Assembly: GCA_050699055.1 (NCBI GenBank)
Contig: JBOHCT010000004.1
Span: forward strand, 1 to 46,224
DNA: 46,224 nt
DNA from: JBOHCT01 sp050699055
GTDB taxonomy: Bacteria; Actinomycetota; Actinomycetes; Streptosporangiales; JBOHCT01
Direction of reading: 5' to 3'
The notes below the pieces were generated by a model. The model was not told the DNA's origin. It was given only the letters and a program-made list of their open reading frames with translations, and ran no database searches. The position numbers and the translations under genes are program-made. This document shows positions 31,817 to 39,658 of this stretch, piece by piece (position 1 is the stretch's first letter; each line of letters starts with the position of its first letter).

Positions 31817-31838
31817 ACTGTACCACACCGTGTACCAC
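31817..31838 (-). promoter_or_regulatory. Promoter and 12-bp-spaced direct repeats of the VapBC-like pair
   Basis: TGTACCAC occurs at 31819-31826 and again at 31831-31838, one helical turn apart. The first copy overlaps the -10 (TACAGT on the minus strand, 31817-31822), six bases before the GTG. This is the layout of an autoregulated toxin-antitoxin operator. Confidence 0.5.
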
Positions 31839-31850
31839 GAAGCCGCGATG

Positions 31851-33506
31851 CTAGCCGGTCCGTACGTCGCGGGCACGGAAGGCGGCGACGCCGACGGTGA
31901 CGAGGGCGGCCGCGAGCACGGTGAGGACGACGAGCGGGGTGGCGGTCAGCTCGGCGCCGGGAAGCTGCGGCACGCGCCCGAACGGCGAGAGGTCCGACAT
32001 CCAGTCCGGAAACCGCAGGAACCCGCCGAGCAGGCCGACGACCAGCGCGTACACCGGCACCACCCACGCAAGCGCGACGAGGCGAGGCACCAGACCGAAC
32101 AGCGCCACCGCGACACCGACGGTGAACCACAGCGCCGGGAGGCGGACGAGCGTCGCGCCGAGGATCCGGCCGAGCAGCTCGGCGTCGCCCCCGGCCACCG
32201 CCGCACCGAGCCCCAGACCCAGCCCGCTCGCCGTCAGCACGCAGGCGGTCCCGACGAGGGTGACCGTCAGGTGGCTGGCGAGCCAGCCGGTGCGCGAGAG
32301 CGCCGTACCCAGCACCGGCTCCAGCCGGCCAGCCGCCTCCTCGGCGCGCATCCGCGAGACGGCCTGGACGGCCGCGATCGCGCAGAGCATGGCGAGCATC
32401 CCGACGATCAACGCGAGGAACGAGTCGAGCGGGCTGGCGCCGCCCCCGGAGGCGAGCGCCCTGCGCGCGGCCTCGTTCTCCCGGATGAAGTCCTGCACGG
32501 CGCTGACCACCGAGCCGTACACCGCGCCGAAGGCGAACAGCGCGACACCCCACGCGATCAGGCCGCCGCGCTGCAGCCGCAGCGCGAACCCGACCGGGCG
32601 GCCGAGGACGGACGACGCGGTCGCGGGTCCCGGGCGCTGCGCGACCATGCCCGCGCCCACATCCCGACGGGTACTCAGCGCGTACGCCACGGCGGCCAGC
32701 GCTGCGGCGACCGCGACGGCGAGACCGAGCGGCCACCAACGCTCGTCCACGTACGCCCGGGTGGCCTGGGCCCACCCGATCGGGGAGAGCCAGGACAGCA
32801 CGCCGTTTCCGATGTCGCCGACCGCACGCAGCACGAACGCGACGCCGATCATCGCTCCGGCGAGGCCGGACGAGGCGCGGGCGTGCTCGGTCAGCTGCAC
32901 GGCGACCGCGGCCACGCCGGTGAAGACCAGCCCCACCGCGGCCACGGCCGCGCCGAACGCGACCGACCCCACCCAGGTGAGGCTCTCGACACCGCTGCCG
33001 CCCAGGGCGAGCGCGAGCAGCAGCCCGAGCGCGAGGTTGGCGCCGCTCCCCACCGCGATCGCGGCGGTCAGGTGCGCGTGCCTGCCGACGACGGCGGCGC
33101 GGAGCAGCTCCGCCCGGCCGGTCTCCTCCTCCGTCCGGGTGTGCCGCACGACCAGCAGGACGCTCATCAGCGCGGCGAAGATCGCGAGGAACCAGAGCAG
33201 CTCGTTGCTGAGCATCGCGCCGAACGTGTAATCGCGCAGCCCGTACCCGGGACCGCTGAACGCGACACCCGCCGGGTTGTCGTGCAGCAGCGCCGCGCGC
33301 GCCTGACGGTCGGCGGCGGTCGGGTACAGGTCGGGGAAGCTGGCCGCGCTCGCCGCGGTGGTGAGGACGAGCGCGACGATCCACGCCGGAATGCGGACCC
33401 GGTCGCGGCGCAGCACGAACCTGATCAGCGTGCCGGTCCCGGCGAGCGCGGTGTCGGTCGTACGCCCGCCGCGGAGGACCGGCGCGGCGTGGGTGAGCGC
33501 GGTCAT
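31851..33506 (-). CDS. ABC exporter permease (antibiotic/polyketide-type)
   Basis: Membrane protein of 551 residues with about 12 hydrophobic segments in two similar halves, the pattern of actinobacterial ABC-2-like antibiotic exporters. It begins MTALTHAAPVLRGGR, with FVLRRDRVRIPAWIVALVLTTAASAASFPDLYPTAADR and, in the second half, RRGGLIAWGVALFAFGAVYGSVV. The start ATG 33506 overlaps the ATPase stop (ATGA), proving pairing with the upstream NBD gene. Substrate is unknown; such exporters often pump drugs or self-made metabolites. Confidence 0.88.
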   Translation of the reverse strand: MTALTHAAPVLRGGRTTDTALAGTGTLIRFVLRRDRVRIPAWIVALVLTTAASAASFPDLYPTAADRQARAALLHDNPAGVAFSGPGYGLRDYTFGAMLSNELLWFLAIFAALMSVLLVVRHTRTEEETGRAELLRAAVVGRHAHLTAAIAVGSGANLALGLLLALALGGSGVESLTWVGSVAFGAAVAAVGLVFTGVAAVAVQLTEHARASSGLAGAMIGVAFVLRAVGDIGNGVLSWLSPIGWAQATRAYVDERWWPLGLAVAVAAALAAVAYALSTRRDVGAGMVAQRPGPATASSVLGRPVGFALRLQRGGLIAWGVALFAFGAVYGSVVSAVQDFIRENEAARRALASGGGASPLDSFLALIVGMLAMLCAIAAVQAVSRMRAEEAAGRLEPVLGTALSRTGWLASHLTVTLVGTACVLTASGLGLGLGAAVAGGDAELLGRILGATLVRLPALWFTVGVAVALFGLVPRLVALAWVVPVYALVVGLLGGFLRFPDWMSDLSPFGRVPQLPGAELTATPLVVLTVLAAALVTVGVAAFRARDVRTG

Positions 33507-34456
33507 CGCGGCATCCCGCTGCCCTCCGTGGCCCACGCGGGCACGGCGTATCCGCCGCCTCCGTTCGCCTCGAGCTCGTCGCCGTAGTGCCGAAGGAAGA
33601 GCTGTTCCAGCGTCGGCGGCTGGCTCACCAGGCTGACGACGCCGAGGGGGGCGAGTCGCCGCACCACCGCGTCGAACTCACCGGCGTCCACGTCGAACCG
33701 CGCGCGGTGGTCCTCCACGACCAGGTCGTGCACGCCGGGGAGGTCCGCCAGCTCGCGGGCGGGCGCGGCCGTCTGGACGGTGATCGACGTGCGGGTGAGG
33801 TGTCGCATCTCGGCGAGCGTGCCGGTCTGTACGGCTCGCCCGAGCCGGATGATCGTGACGCGGTCGCACAGCGCCTCGACCTCGGCGAGGACGTGGCTGG
33901 ACAGCAGGACGGTGCGCCCTTCGGCCCGTACCTCGCGGATGCGGTCCTGGAACACCGCCTCCATCAACGGGTCGAGGCCGGACGTCGGCTCGTCGAGTAC
34001 CAGCAGCTCGGCGTCGGAGGCGAGCGCGGCGACGAGCGCGACCTTCTGCCGGTTGCCCTTGGAGTAGCTGCGGCCCTTCTTCCGCGGGTCGAGGTCGAAG
34101 CGGTCGAGCAGCGCGTCGCGGCGGCCCCTGTCGAGCCCGCCGCGCAGCCTGCCGAGCAGGTCGATGGCCTCGCCGCCGGTCAGGCTCGGCCAGAGGGCGA
34201 CGTCGCCGGGGACGTAGGCCAGGCGGCGGTGCAGGCGTACCGCGTCGCGCCAGGGGTCGCCGCCCAGCAGGGTGGCGGTCCCCGCGTCGGGGCGCAGCAG
34301 GCCGAGCAGCACGCGGATCGTCGTGGACTTGCCCGCCCCGTTGGGGCCGAGGAAGCCGTGCACCTCGCCAGGGACCACCGACAGGTCGAGCCCGTCCAGC
34401 GCTCGCGTCCGGCCGAACGTCTTGACCAGCCCGGACGCCTCGATGGGGAGTGCCAT
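33503..34456 (-). CDS. ABC exporter ATP-binding protein
   Basis: ATPase of 317 residues. Walker A is GPNGAGKST at about 38-46, then YVPGDVALWPSLTGGEAIDLLGRLRGG, the signature in the form YSKGNRQKV at 131-139 (typical of this drug-exporter group in place of LSGGQ), Walker B LLVLDEPTSG at 151-160, and switch His in LLSSHVLAE. The C-terminal ~90 residues are a regulatory extension. Its ATG at 34456 faces a truncated MarR/GbsR-type regulator that probably once controlled it. Confidence 0.92.
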   Translation of the reverse strand: MALPIEASGLVKTFGRTRALDGLDLSVVPGEVHGFLGPNGAGKSTTIRVLLGLLRPDAGTATLLGGDPWRDAVRLHRRLAYVPGDVALWPSLTGGEAIDLLGRLRGGLDRGRRDALLDRFDLDPRKKGRSYSKGNRQKVALVAALASDAELLVLDEPTSGLDPLMEAVFQDRIREVRAEGRTVLLSSHVLAEVEALCDRVTIIRLGRAVQTGTLAEMRHLTRTSITVQTAAPARELADLPGVHDLVVEDHRARFDVDAGEFDAVVRRLAPLGVVSLVSQPPTLEQLFLRHYGDELEANGGGGYAVPAWATEGSGMPR

Positions 34457-34458
34457 AG

Positions 34459-34831
34459 CGAGGACGCTGAAGCATACACGGCCGGGGAACTCGCCGAGGG
34501 CCTACGGGTGAGCCCGGCGGCCATCTCCGGCGCGGTGCGGTACCTCGTCCGGGTCGGATTGCTCGCCAGGGAACGCGCGCCGGGGGCGCGGGCCGACCAC
34601 TACCGGGTGTACGACGACGACGTCTGGTCGGCGATCTACCTGCAGGAGGGCCCGCTACTCGAGCGGCACGCCGCCGTCCTCGCCGAGGGCGTCGAGATGC
34701 TCGACGAGACCAGCCCGGGCGGGCGGCGGGTGCGCGAGACCCTGGAGTTCTTCCGCTTCATGGCCGCGGAGATACCGGAGATGGTCGAGCGGTGGCGGGA
34801 GCACCGCGCTCGCCTCCACCTCCACGGCTGA
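34459..34831 (+). pseudogene. 5'-truncated MarR/GbsR-family regulator
   Basis: The frame encodes YTAGELAEGLRVSPAAISGAVRYLVRVGLLARERAPGARADHYRV, a winged helix-turn-helix, then VWSAIYLQEGPLLERHAAVLAEGVEML and a helical end to the stop at 34831. Homologues have ~40 more residues before EDAEAYTAGELAE. Here that part is missing and the frame runs into the start of the ABC ATPase gene, with no start codon or ribosome site. It sits where a dedicated exporter repressor is expected, so the exporter may now be unregulated. Confidence 0.7.
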
Positions 34832-34857
34832 GAGGACCGCACGGTCGACCCGTCGGC

Positions 34858-34964
34858 CAGCCTCGCCAGGCGTCGATCTCCCAGCCGAACAGCTCGGAGT
34901 AGTAGCTCTGCAGCTTCTTCCCGTCCCGCCCGATGATCTCGAAGTGAACGACCGGCCGTCCCAT
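34858..34964 (-). pseudogene. N-terminal fragment of a VOC/glyoxalase gene
   Basis: ATG 34964 starts MGRPVVHFEIIGRDGKKLQ and SYYSELFGWEIDA, the unmistakable first ~32 residues of an actinobacterial VOC protein, after a GGAGAAG ribosome site. After WEIDA the frame turns into Arg/Pro-rich noise antisense to the regulator fragment. The rest of the gene (about 90 residues) is gone. Confidence 0.75.
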
Positions 34965-35044
34965 GGCTTCTCCCCTCCGCGCCGATGCGCTGGCGCTTCA
35001 TGAACGCTGCGTACGCCTGGTTAGACCGAGGGCCGGTCGGCAAC

Positions 35045-36520
35045 TCATCGCTCGATCCCGGTCGAATCTGGTTCCTCCGGTTCCTCGTCGAGGTGGACCA
35101 GCCCGACCTCGACCACCCGGCGCGGGTGGCGGACACGCAGGTAGACGAGATAGCAGCCGCCGACGACCATCCAGCCCGCGACCCCGAGCCCCATGTACGA
35201 CAGCGGCGCCTCCAGCGGGCTGATGAACGAGAACACCGTGATACCCGCCGCCGTCAGCCACGCGGGCACGAACGCGGCGATGCCCAGTACGGGGATCACC
35301 AGGTGCAGCAGCGGGTTCCACCGATGGCCGCGGCGGGCGAAGTAGCCGATGCAGGCCGCGTCGACGAGGATGTAGATCGCCGCCAGCACGATCACCAGCG
35401 CCGTGGCCACCATGGCGAACGCGGTGACCGGATCGTAGGCGAAGCCGAGCCCCAGCGAGACCGCGAGCGCGACCACGAAGGCGCCGCCGATGCCGAGGAC
35501 CGGCGAGCGGTGTCTGGGGTGAACGTACGCGAACGCGGCGGGGAACGCGCGGATGCGGCCCATCGCGTACGCGGTGCGGCTGGAGACGTTCACGCCGGCG
35601 TTGGAGTTGGCGATGGTGGAGTTGACGATGGCCAGGAACACGAAGAACCAGAACAGGCCGTAGAACGCGCGGGCCATGCCCTCCCACGACGCGGAGCCCT
35701 TCGTGCCGAACGACGCGAACTGGTCGGGTCCGAAGGCGACCGAGGCCGCGTACGTCGTGAAGATGTACAGGACGCCGATGCCGAGCGTGGCGCCGAGTAC
35801 CGCCCGGCGCACGGTACGCCGCGGGTCGCGCGCCTCCTCGGCCAGCGGAGCGGCGCTCTCGAAGCCGCCGAAGGCCAGGATCGTGTAGACCGACCCGGCG
35901 ATCACGCCCGCGATGCCCGCGTGGTCGCTCGGGGTGTGCCCGGTGCCGAACACGCTGATGGTGTTGGCATCGCCGGCGTGCACGACAAGGAAGACCCCGA
36001 GCACCACGAACACGCCGATCTCGAAGATCCCCAGCACGGTGCCGAGGCGTGTGGACGTACGGATGCCGTAGAAGCCGGCCGCGAGCACGATCAGCGCGCC
36101 GAGGATGGTCCACGGCCACCACAGACCCGCAGGGAAGCCGGGGATCTCCGCGTGGATCGTGGTCGCGGTGGTGAAGCCCAGCTGCAGCAGCACCAGCGGC
36201 GGGATCAGCGCGCCTACGAGCACGTAGCCCCACGCCACCAGGAAGCCGATCGCCGGGTGCAGCCCGCGCGCGGTGTAGGTCGCCATCGACCCCGCCGCGG
36301 GCAGCTCCTTGGCCAGCTCGCCGATGCAGGAGGCGCAGAACAGGCAGGCGATGAGGGCGAACACCACCGACAGCGGCAGCGACCCGCCCGCGAAGATCGC
36401 GCCGGTGGGGATCGAAGCGGCGATCGCGGCGGCGGGTGCCATGTCGGTGATGCTCTGGAACAGCACCTCCCGCAACCCGATCGCGCCCCGGCGCAGGCCG
36501 GGCGCAGTCGACTCAGCCAT
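35045..36520 (-). CDS. APC-family amino acid permease
   Basis: Transporter of 491 residues with about 12 spans. Family marks are EVLFQSITDMAPAAAIAASIPTGAIFAGG at the N-terminus (the unwound TM1 region), ELAKELPAAGSMATYTARGLHPAIGFLVAW, and FGGFESAAPLAEEARDPRRTVRRAVLGA in the TM6-TM7 region. ATG 36520 starts MAESTAPGLRRGAIGL. The C-terminal EEPEEPDSTGIER is a charged cytoplasmic tail. Amino acid or amine substrate; specificity not visible. Confidence 0.9.
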   Translation of the reverse strand: MAESTAPGLRRGAIGLREVLFQSITDMAPAAAIAASIPTGAIFAGGSLPLSVVFALIACLFCASCIGELAKELPAAGSMATYTARGLHPAIGFLVAWGYVLVGALIPPLVLLQLGFTTATTIHAEIPGFPAGLWWPWTILGALIVLAAGFYGIRTSTRLGTVLGIFEIGVFVVLGVFLVVHAGDANTISVFGTGHTPSDHAGIAGVIAGSVYTILAFGGFESAAPLAEEARDPRRTVRRAVLGATLGIGVLYIFTTYAASVAFGPDQFASFGTKGSASWEGMARAFYGLFWFFVFLAIVNSTIANSNAGVNVSSRTAYAMGRIRAFPAAFAYVHPRHRSPVLGIGGAFVVALAVSLGLGFAYDPVTAFAMVATALVIVLAAIYILVDAACIGYFARRGHRWNPLLHLVIPVLGIAAFVPAWLTAAGITVFSFISPLEAPLSYMGLGVAGWMVVGGCYLVYLRVRHPRRVVEVGLVHLDEEPEEPDSTGIER

Positions 36521-36618
36521 CGCGGTCCTGACCACCCCCGCTCCCCTGATGATCGTCCGCAGACTAGCGCCGCGCGGGAGGCGCGGCAACAGGAGACCGC
36601 GGAGGAGGACACCACGGA

Positions 36619-36810
36619 TGGTGTACGGATGCCGTCACTTCCTCGCCGCCTACGAAGCCGAGCACGGAGAGATCACAGAAGACGAGATCGCTCGGCTGCT
36701 CGCCGGGGGGGACGTCGGGGCGTTCGACGACGGCCTGGGCCGCCTCGCTGGGATGCTCTTGGCTCGCAGGGAGAGCACGCGGCGCCGCTACACCCTCATG
36801 CCACCGATCA
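36619..36810 (+). pseudogene. Possible remnant of a toxin-antitoxin pair
   Basis: From ATG 36619 the frame has HFLAAYEAEHGEITEDEIARLLAG, which resembles the C-terminal tail of VapB/CopG-type antitoxins, followed by DDGLGRLAGMLLARR, which resembles the middle of a PIN toxin. No complete domain is present and there is no ribosome site. The call rests on two short resemblances only. It lies in the 300-base gap between the permease and the DoxX gene; I see nothing else there. Confidence 0.35.
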
Positions 36811-36820
36811 CGGTTCCACC

Positions 36821-37192
36821 TCAGGTGAGCAGGGCCCAGGTGCCGTACGCGACGAACACACTGACCGCGAGGATCACGAGGTTGCCGACGGCGGTCCACG
36901 GTTCGCGGAGCCTGAGGTGCGACGCCGCCGCCCCCACCATGACCACGCCGAAGCCGACCGCCGCGACCGGGGTAAGCACCGGCGCGATGCCGGTCAGCCG
37001 CGGCAGCACGATGCCGATGGCGCCGACCAGCTCGCAGACGGCGGTAAACCGGACAACGGGCATGGGGAACACCGCGATGCCGGTCTGGCCCGCGGCGATC
37101 AGGCGTTCCCTTGGCTGGGTACTCTTGGCCGCGCCGGAGATCAGGAAGAGCGCGGCCAGCAGTGCCTGACAGATCCACAAAGCGATGTTCAT
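36821..37192 (-). CDS. DoxX-family membrane protein
   Basis: Four-span membrane protein of 123 residues: ALWICQALLAALFLISGAAKSTQPRERL at the start (typical DoxX first span and loop), then FTAVCELVGAIGIVLPRLTG, LTPVAAVGFGVVMVGAAASHLRLRE and a last span ending GTWALLT. DoxX-like proteins are linked to quinone or redox stress functions but often have unknown roles. ATG 37192 follows CGGAGAGAGCC. It lies downstream of the SDR gene on the same strand with a 63-base gap. Confidence 0.88.
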   Translation of the reverse strand: MNIALWICQALLAALFLISGAAKSTQPRERLIAAGQTGIAVFPMPVVRFTAVCELVGAIGIVLPRLTGIAPVLTPVAAVGFGVVMVGAAASHLRLREPWTAVGNLVILAVSVFVAYGTWALLT

Positions 37193-37255
37193 CGGCTCTC
37201 TCCGGAGGTGGGGTCGACCGTGGTCTCCAGCATCGCGAAAGCTCTCGGGGCCTTG

Positions 37256-38197
37256 TCATGGGGCCGCCCGCCGGTAGTGCTCGGCGATCTCCGCGACGCC
37301 GTCGCGGTAGGTCGGCACCCGAGGGGTCCAGCCCAGCTCGTCCTTGGCCCTGGCGCCGCTGACGCGCAGGCCTCCGGTCATCACCGCCCTAACGTACGGC
37401 GTGGCGGTGAGCAGCCAGGACGGCACGACCCGGGGGGGTGGCGCGCCGAGCGCCGCGGCCATCGCCGTCATCAGCTCGGAGAAGCTGACCGGCTCGTCGT
37501 CGGCGACGTTGTACGCCGATCCGGCGGTGCCGCGTCCGAGCGCGGCGACCGCCACCGAGACGGCGTCGTCGATGTACAGCCACGGCTGCACCCCGCCGCG
37601 CCGGATCACCGGCAGCCGCCGCCGGCGCAGCCCGTCGACCATGACGTCGCCGGCCGCCCCGGGCCCGTACAGCAGCCCGTACCGCAGCGCGATCCCCTCC
37701 ACGTGCGACGCCCCGAGCACCTGTTTCTCGTTGGAACGCATGGCCGCGAGGTGCTCCTCGAAGCGTCCGTGACCTGGTGGGCCGAAGGTGTCGGCCTCGG
37801 TGAGCACCCGGCCACCGAAGTCGCCGTACCCGTAGCCGAAAACCATCGACTGGGTCACGAACCGGCCGGCGCCAACCCGCTCCGCCGCGGCCAGCAGGTT
37901 CGCGGTGCCCTCGGTACGCAGCCGGTTGGTCGCCGCCATGTCCCGGTGCGTCATCGGCGCCTTCTTCAGCGCCGTCAGCTGCGAGATCACGGCGTCGCAC
38001 CGGTGTCCGTCCACCGCTTCGAGCAGCGCCGTACGGTCGAGCACGTCGACGCGGACCGGGGTGGCACCGGCCGCGCGCAGCCGATCGCGGCCCTCCGCGG
38101 AGCGGTGGATCGCCACCACGTCGTGCCCGGCCGCGCGCAGCCGCCCCATCAGCGGTATCCCGATGGCGCCCGAGGCGCCGGCCAACAGAACCCTCAT
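37256..38197 (-). CDS. NAD(P)-dependent epimerase/dehydratase (extended SDR)
   Basis: Extended SDR of 313 residues: VLLAGASGAIGIPLMGRL (GxxGxxG) at the start, DVLDRTALLEAVDGHRCDAVI, ATNRLRTEGTANLLAAAERVGAGRFVTQSMVFGYG, then ALRYGLLYGPGA (YxxxK is weakly conserved: the usual Lys is not obvious) and PWLYIDDAVSVAVAAL. The C-terminus GVAEIAEHYRRAAP ends normally. ATG 38197 overlaps the TetR stop (ATGA), so the pair is coupled. Part of the 3' end (37376-37473) is identical to a stretch at the end of this window. Confidence 0.88.
   Translation of the reverse strand: MRVLLAGASGAIGIPLMGRLRAAGHDVVAIHRSAEGRDRLRAAGATPVRVDVLDRTALLEAVDGHRCDAVISQLTALKKAPMTHRDMAATNRLRTEGTANLLAAAERVGAGRFVTQSMVFGYGYGDFGGRVLTEADTFGPPGHGRFEEHLAAMRSNEKQVLGASHVEGIALRYGLLYGPGAAGDVMVDGLRRRRLPVIRRGGVQPWLYIDDAVSVAVAALGRGTAGSAYNVADDEPVSFSELMTAMAAALGAPPPRVVPSWLLTATPYVRAVMTGGLRVSGARAKDELGWTPRVPTYRDGVAEIAEHYRRAAP
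37376..37473. repeat. 98-bp exact duplicate, copy 1 (in SDR gene)
   Basis: These 98 bases are identical to 46127-46224. The flanking ~120 bases toward the stop codon are only about 80% identical between the two SDR genes. The sharp edge suggests gene conversion or a recent recombination. Confidence 0.95.
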
Positions 38198-38853
38198 CGT
38201 TCCTCCTTCGACAGGCCAGGGGGCTGGCGGCCGGCTTCGGCGATCGGCGCAGCCTGCCGGGTGCCGGCCAGGAAGGCCGCCGCCAACGCGGCGACGGCGG
38301 ACACGTAGCGGTCCTCGTCGACACCGGTCGGGTGCTCGTCGAACAGGTCGGTGAGCAGCCAGTAATGGGCCGTCGCGCCCTGGAGGACCACGGTGATCGC
38401 CGCCCAGTCGTACGTCCCAGTACGGTCGCCGGCCAGCTCTTTCAGCATCGTCGCGGTCGCCTGATGGAAGCGTCCGATCTCCCCGTCACCGAACCGCTCG
38501 AGCAGGTCGGGGAAGGCGTCCAAGCCCCGGAACAGCAGCCTGCTCAGGTCCCGGTCCTCGTCCATACGTCGCAGCGCCGTCCGCGCCACCGCCTCCAGCC
38601 GCCCGGCAAGCTCCGACGGGTCGGACGAGGGCTCAGGGGCCAACCGGCCGACCAGGTCCTGGCCGCCGCCGAGCAGCCGCTCCAGACCCGCGGCGAGCAG
38701 CTCCTCCTTGGAACGGAAGTGCTTGTACAGGCTGCCCGAGCCGGGCGAGAGGGCCGCCGCCCGCTCGATCTGCGCCACGGATGTGGACGCGTACCCCCGT
38801 TCCCCGAACAACCGCATGCCCTCGACGAGGAGCCGGTCCCGTGTGGATGCCAT
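38194..38853 (-). CDS. TetR-family transcriptional regulator
   Basis: Repressor of 219 residues. N-terminal HTH: TRDRLLVEGMRLFGERGYASTSVAQIERAAALSPGSGSLYKHFRSKEELLAAGLERLL at about 4-60, the standard TetR_N. The C-terminal helical domain (AHYWLLTDLFDEHP) binds an unknown ligand. ATG 38853 follows TACACT (38861-38866) by seven bases, a leaderless promoter, and a 16-bp palindrome overlaps it. The stop overlaps the SDR start, so it probably represses itself and the SDR-DoxX genes. Confidence 0.9.
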   Translation of the reverse strand: MASTRDRLLVEGMRLFGERGYASTSVAQIERAAALSPGSGSLYKHFRSKEELLAAGLERLLGGGQDLVGRLAPEPSSDPSELAGRLEAVARTALRRMDEDRDLSRLLFRGLDAFPDLLERFGDGEIGRFHQATATMLKELAGDRTGTYDWAAITVVLQGATAHYWLLTDLFDEHPTGVDEDRYVSAVAALAAAFLAGTRQAAPIAEAGRQPPGLSKEER

Positions 38854-38860
38854 ATGTGAG

Positions 38861-38884
38861 AGTGTAGCAAGCAAGTACTTGCTT
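38861..38884 (-). promoter_or_regulatory. TetR operator AAGCAAGTACTTGCTT with -10
   Basis: A perfect 16-bp palindrome lies at 38869-38884, directly upstream of the -10 (TACACT on the minus strand, 38861-38866). It occupies the spacer where RNA polymerase would bind and is the natural operator for the TetR gene. Confidence 0.7.
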
Positions 38885-39007
38885 CCGACCTTCTGAGGTC
38901 GTCCGGGGTGCCTCAAGTGCCGCGCTGACTGAGGGCGGGGCGACACGACACAGAAGGTGCCGGATCTCGGCGCACGTTCTGGCCGGGTGTACAGGCCTCC
39001 TGCCGAG

Positions 39008-39025
39008 GTTATACCGTGTTATACT
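39008..39025 (+). promoter_or_regulatory. Promoter and direct-repeat operator of mazEF-like pair
   Basis: GTTATAC occurs at 39008-39014 and 39018-39024, 10 bases apart. The second copy overlaps the -10 TATACT (39020-39025), which is six bases before the ATG at 39032. Ribbon-helix-helix antitoxins bind such one-turn direct repeats. Confidence 0.6.
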
Positions 39026-39031
39026 CAAGAT

Positions 39032-39277
39032 ATGAAGACCGCGATCTCGGTCCCCGACGAGACATTCGACGACGCCACCAGCCGGGCCGCTGCCTTGGGG
39101 ATAAGCAGGTCGGAATTCTTCACCCGCGCGGTCCGGCGCTACTTGCAGCAACTGGACGCCGAGTCAGTCACGCGGCAAATCGACGCGGCGGTCGCGCTGA
39201 GCCGAGACGACGACTCGGCTGAGGCCGCGGTGGCCGTCGGCCGCGACCGCGTCAGCCGCGACGAGGACGGCTGGTGA
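39032..39277 (+). CDS. Ribbon-helix-helix antitoxin (MazE-like)
   Basis: 81 residues. The ribbon-helix-helix fold is TAISVPDETFDDATSRAAALGISRSEFFTRAVRRYLQQL at about 3-41, followed by an acidic toxin-binding tail. ATG 39032 is leaderless. Its TGA overlaps the toxin start (GTGA). It looks complete and paired. Confidence 0.88.
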   Translation: MKTAISVPDETFDDATSRAAALGISRSEFFTRAVRRYLQQLDAESVTRQIDAAVALSRDDDSAEAAVAVGRDRVSRDEDGW

Positions 39278-39615
39278 TCCAGCGCGGGGACATCCACTGG
39301 GTGGACCTCGGCCCCGCCGTCGGAAGCCGCCCCGCGAAACGTAGACCGGTGCTGGTCGTGCAGTCCGACCCATACAACGCCAGCCACCTATCGACCGTCA
39401 TCGCCGCCGTCGTCACGTCGAACACCGCGCTCGCGGCCATGCCCGGTAACGTGTTCCTCCCCGCCGTCGCCACCGGTCTACCCCGGGACTCCGTCATCAA
39501 CGTCACCGCGCTGGTCACCCTCGACAAGGACGACCTCGAAGCACAGGTCGGCTGCGTTCCCCTCGCGCTGATGCGCGAGGTCGACCAGGGGCTGCGCCGC
39601 ATGCTGGACCTGTGA
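39274..39615 (+). CDS. MazF-type endoribonuclease toxin
   Basis: 113 residues; IQRGDIHWVDLGPAVGSRPAKRRPVLVVQSDPYNASHLSTVIAAVVTSN matches the MazF barrel, followed by VINVTALVTLDKDDLE with the active-site Thr. The GTG at 39274 overlaps the antitoxin stop. All expected core residues are visible, so I expect an active mRNA interferase. It is unlike the MazF-type toxin at 28620 in sequence, so the two pairs should not cross-neutralise. Confidence 0.9.
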   Translation: MIQRGDIHWVDLGPAVGSRPAKRRPVLVVQSDPYNASHLSTVIAAVVTSNTALAAMPGNVFLPAVATGLPRDSVINVTALVTLDKDDLEAQVGCVPLALMREVDQGLRRMLDL

Positions 39616-39658
39616 TGCTGACGCCACGCAGGGAGCAGCCCAGCACGCGGATCGGCGC

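Noticed and set aside
37429..37440. CCCGGGGGGG homopolymer in the SDR gene as a phase-variable tract
   Set aside because: Seven G is short and both SDR copies carry the same length in frame.
34985..38308. 1107-residue plus-strand frame over the permease, DoxX and SDR genes
   Set aside because: Antisense of three recognised genes; composition dominated by Arg, His, Asp and Gly.
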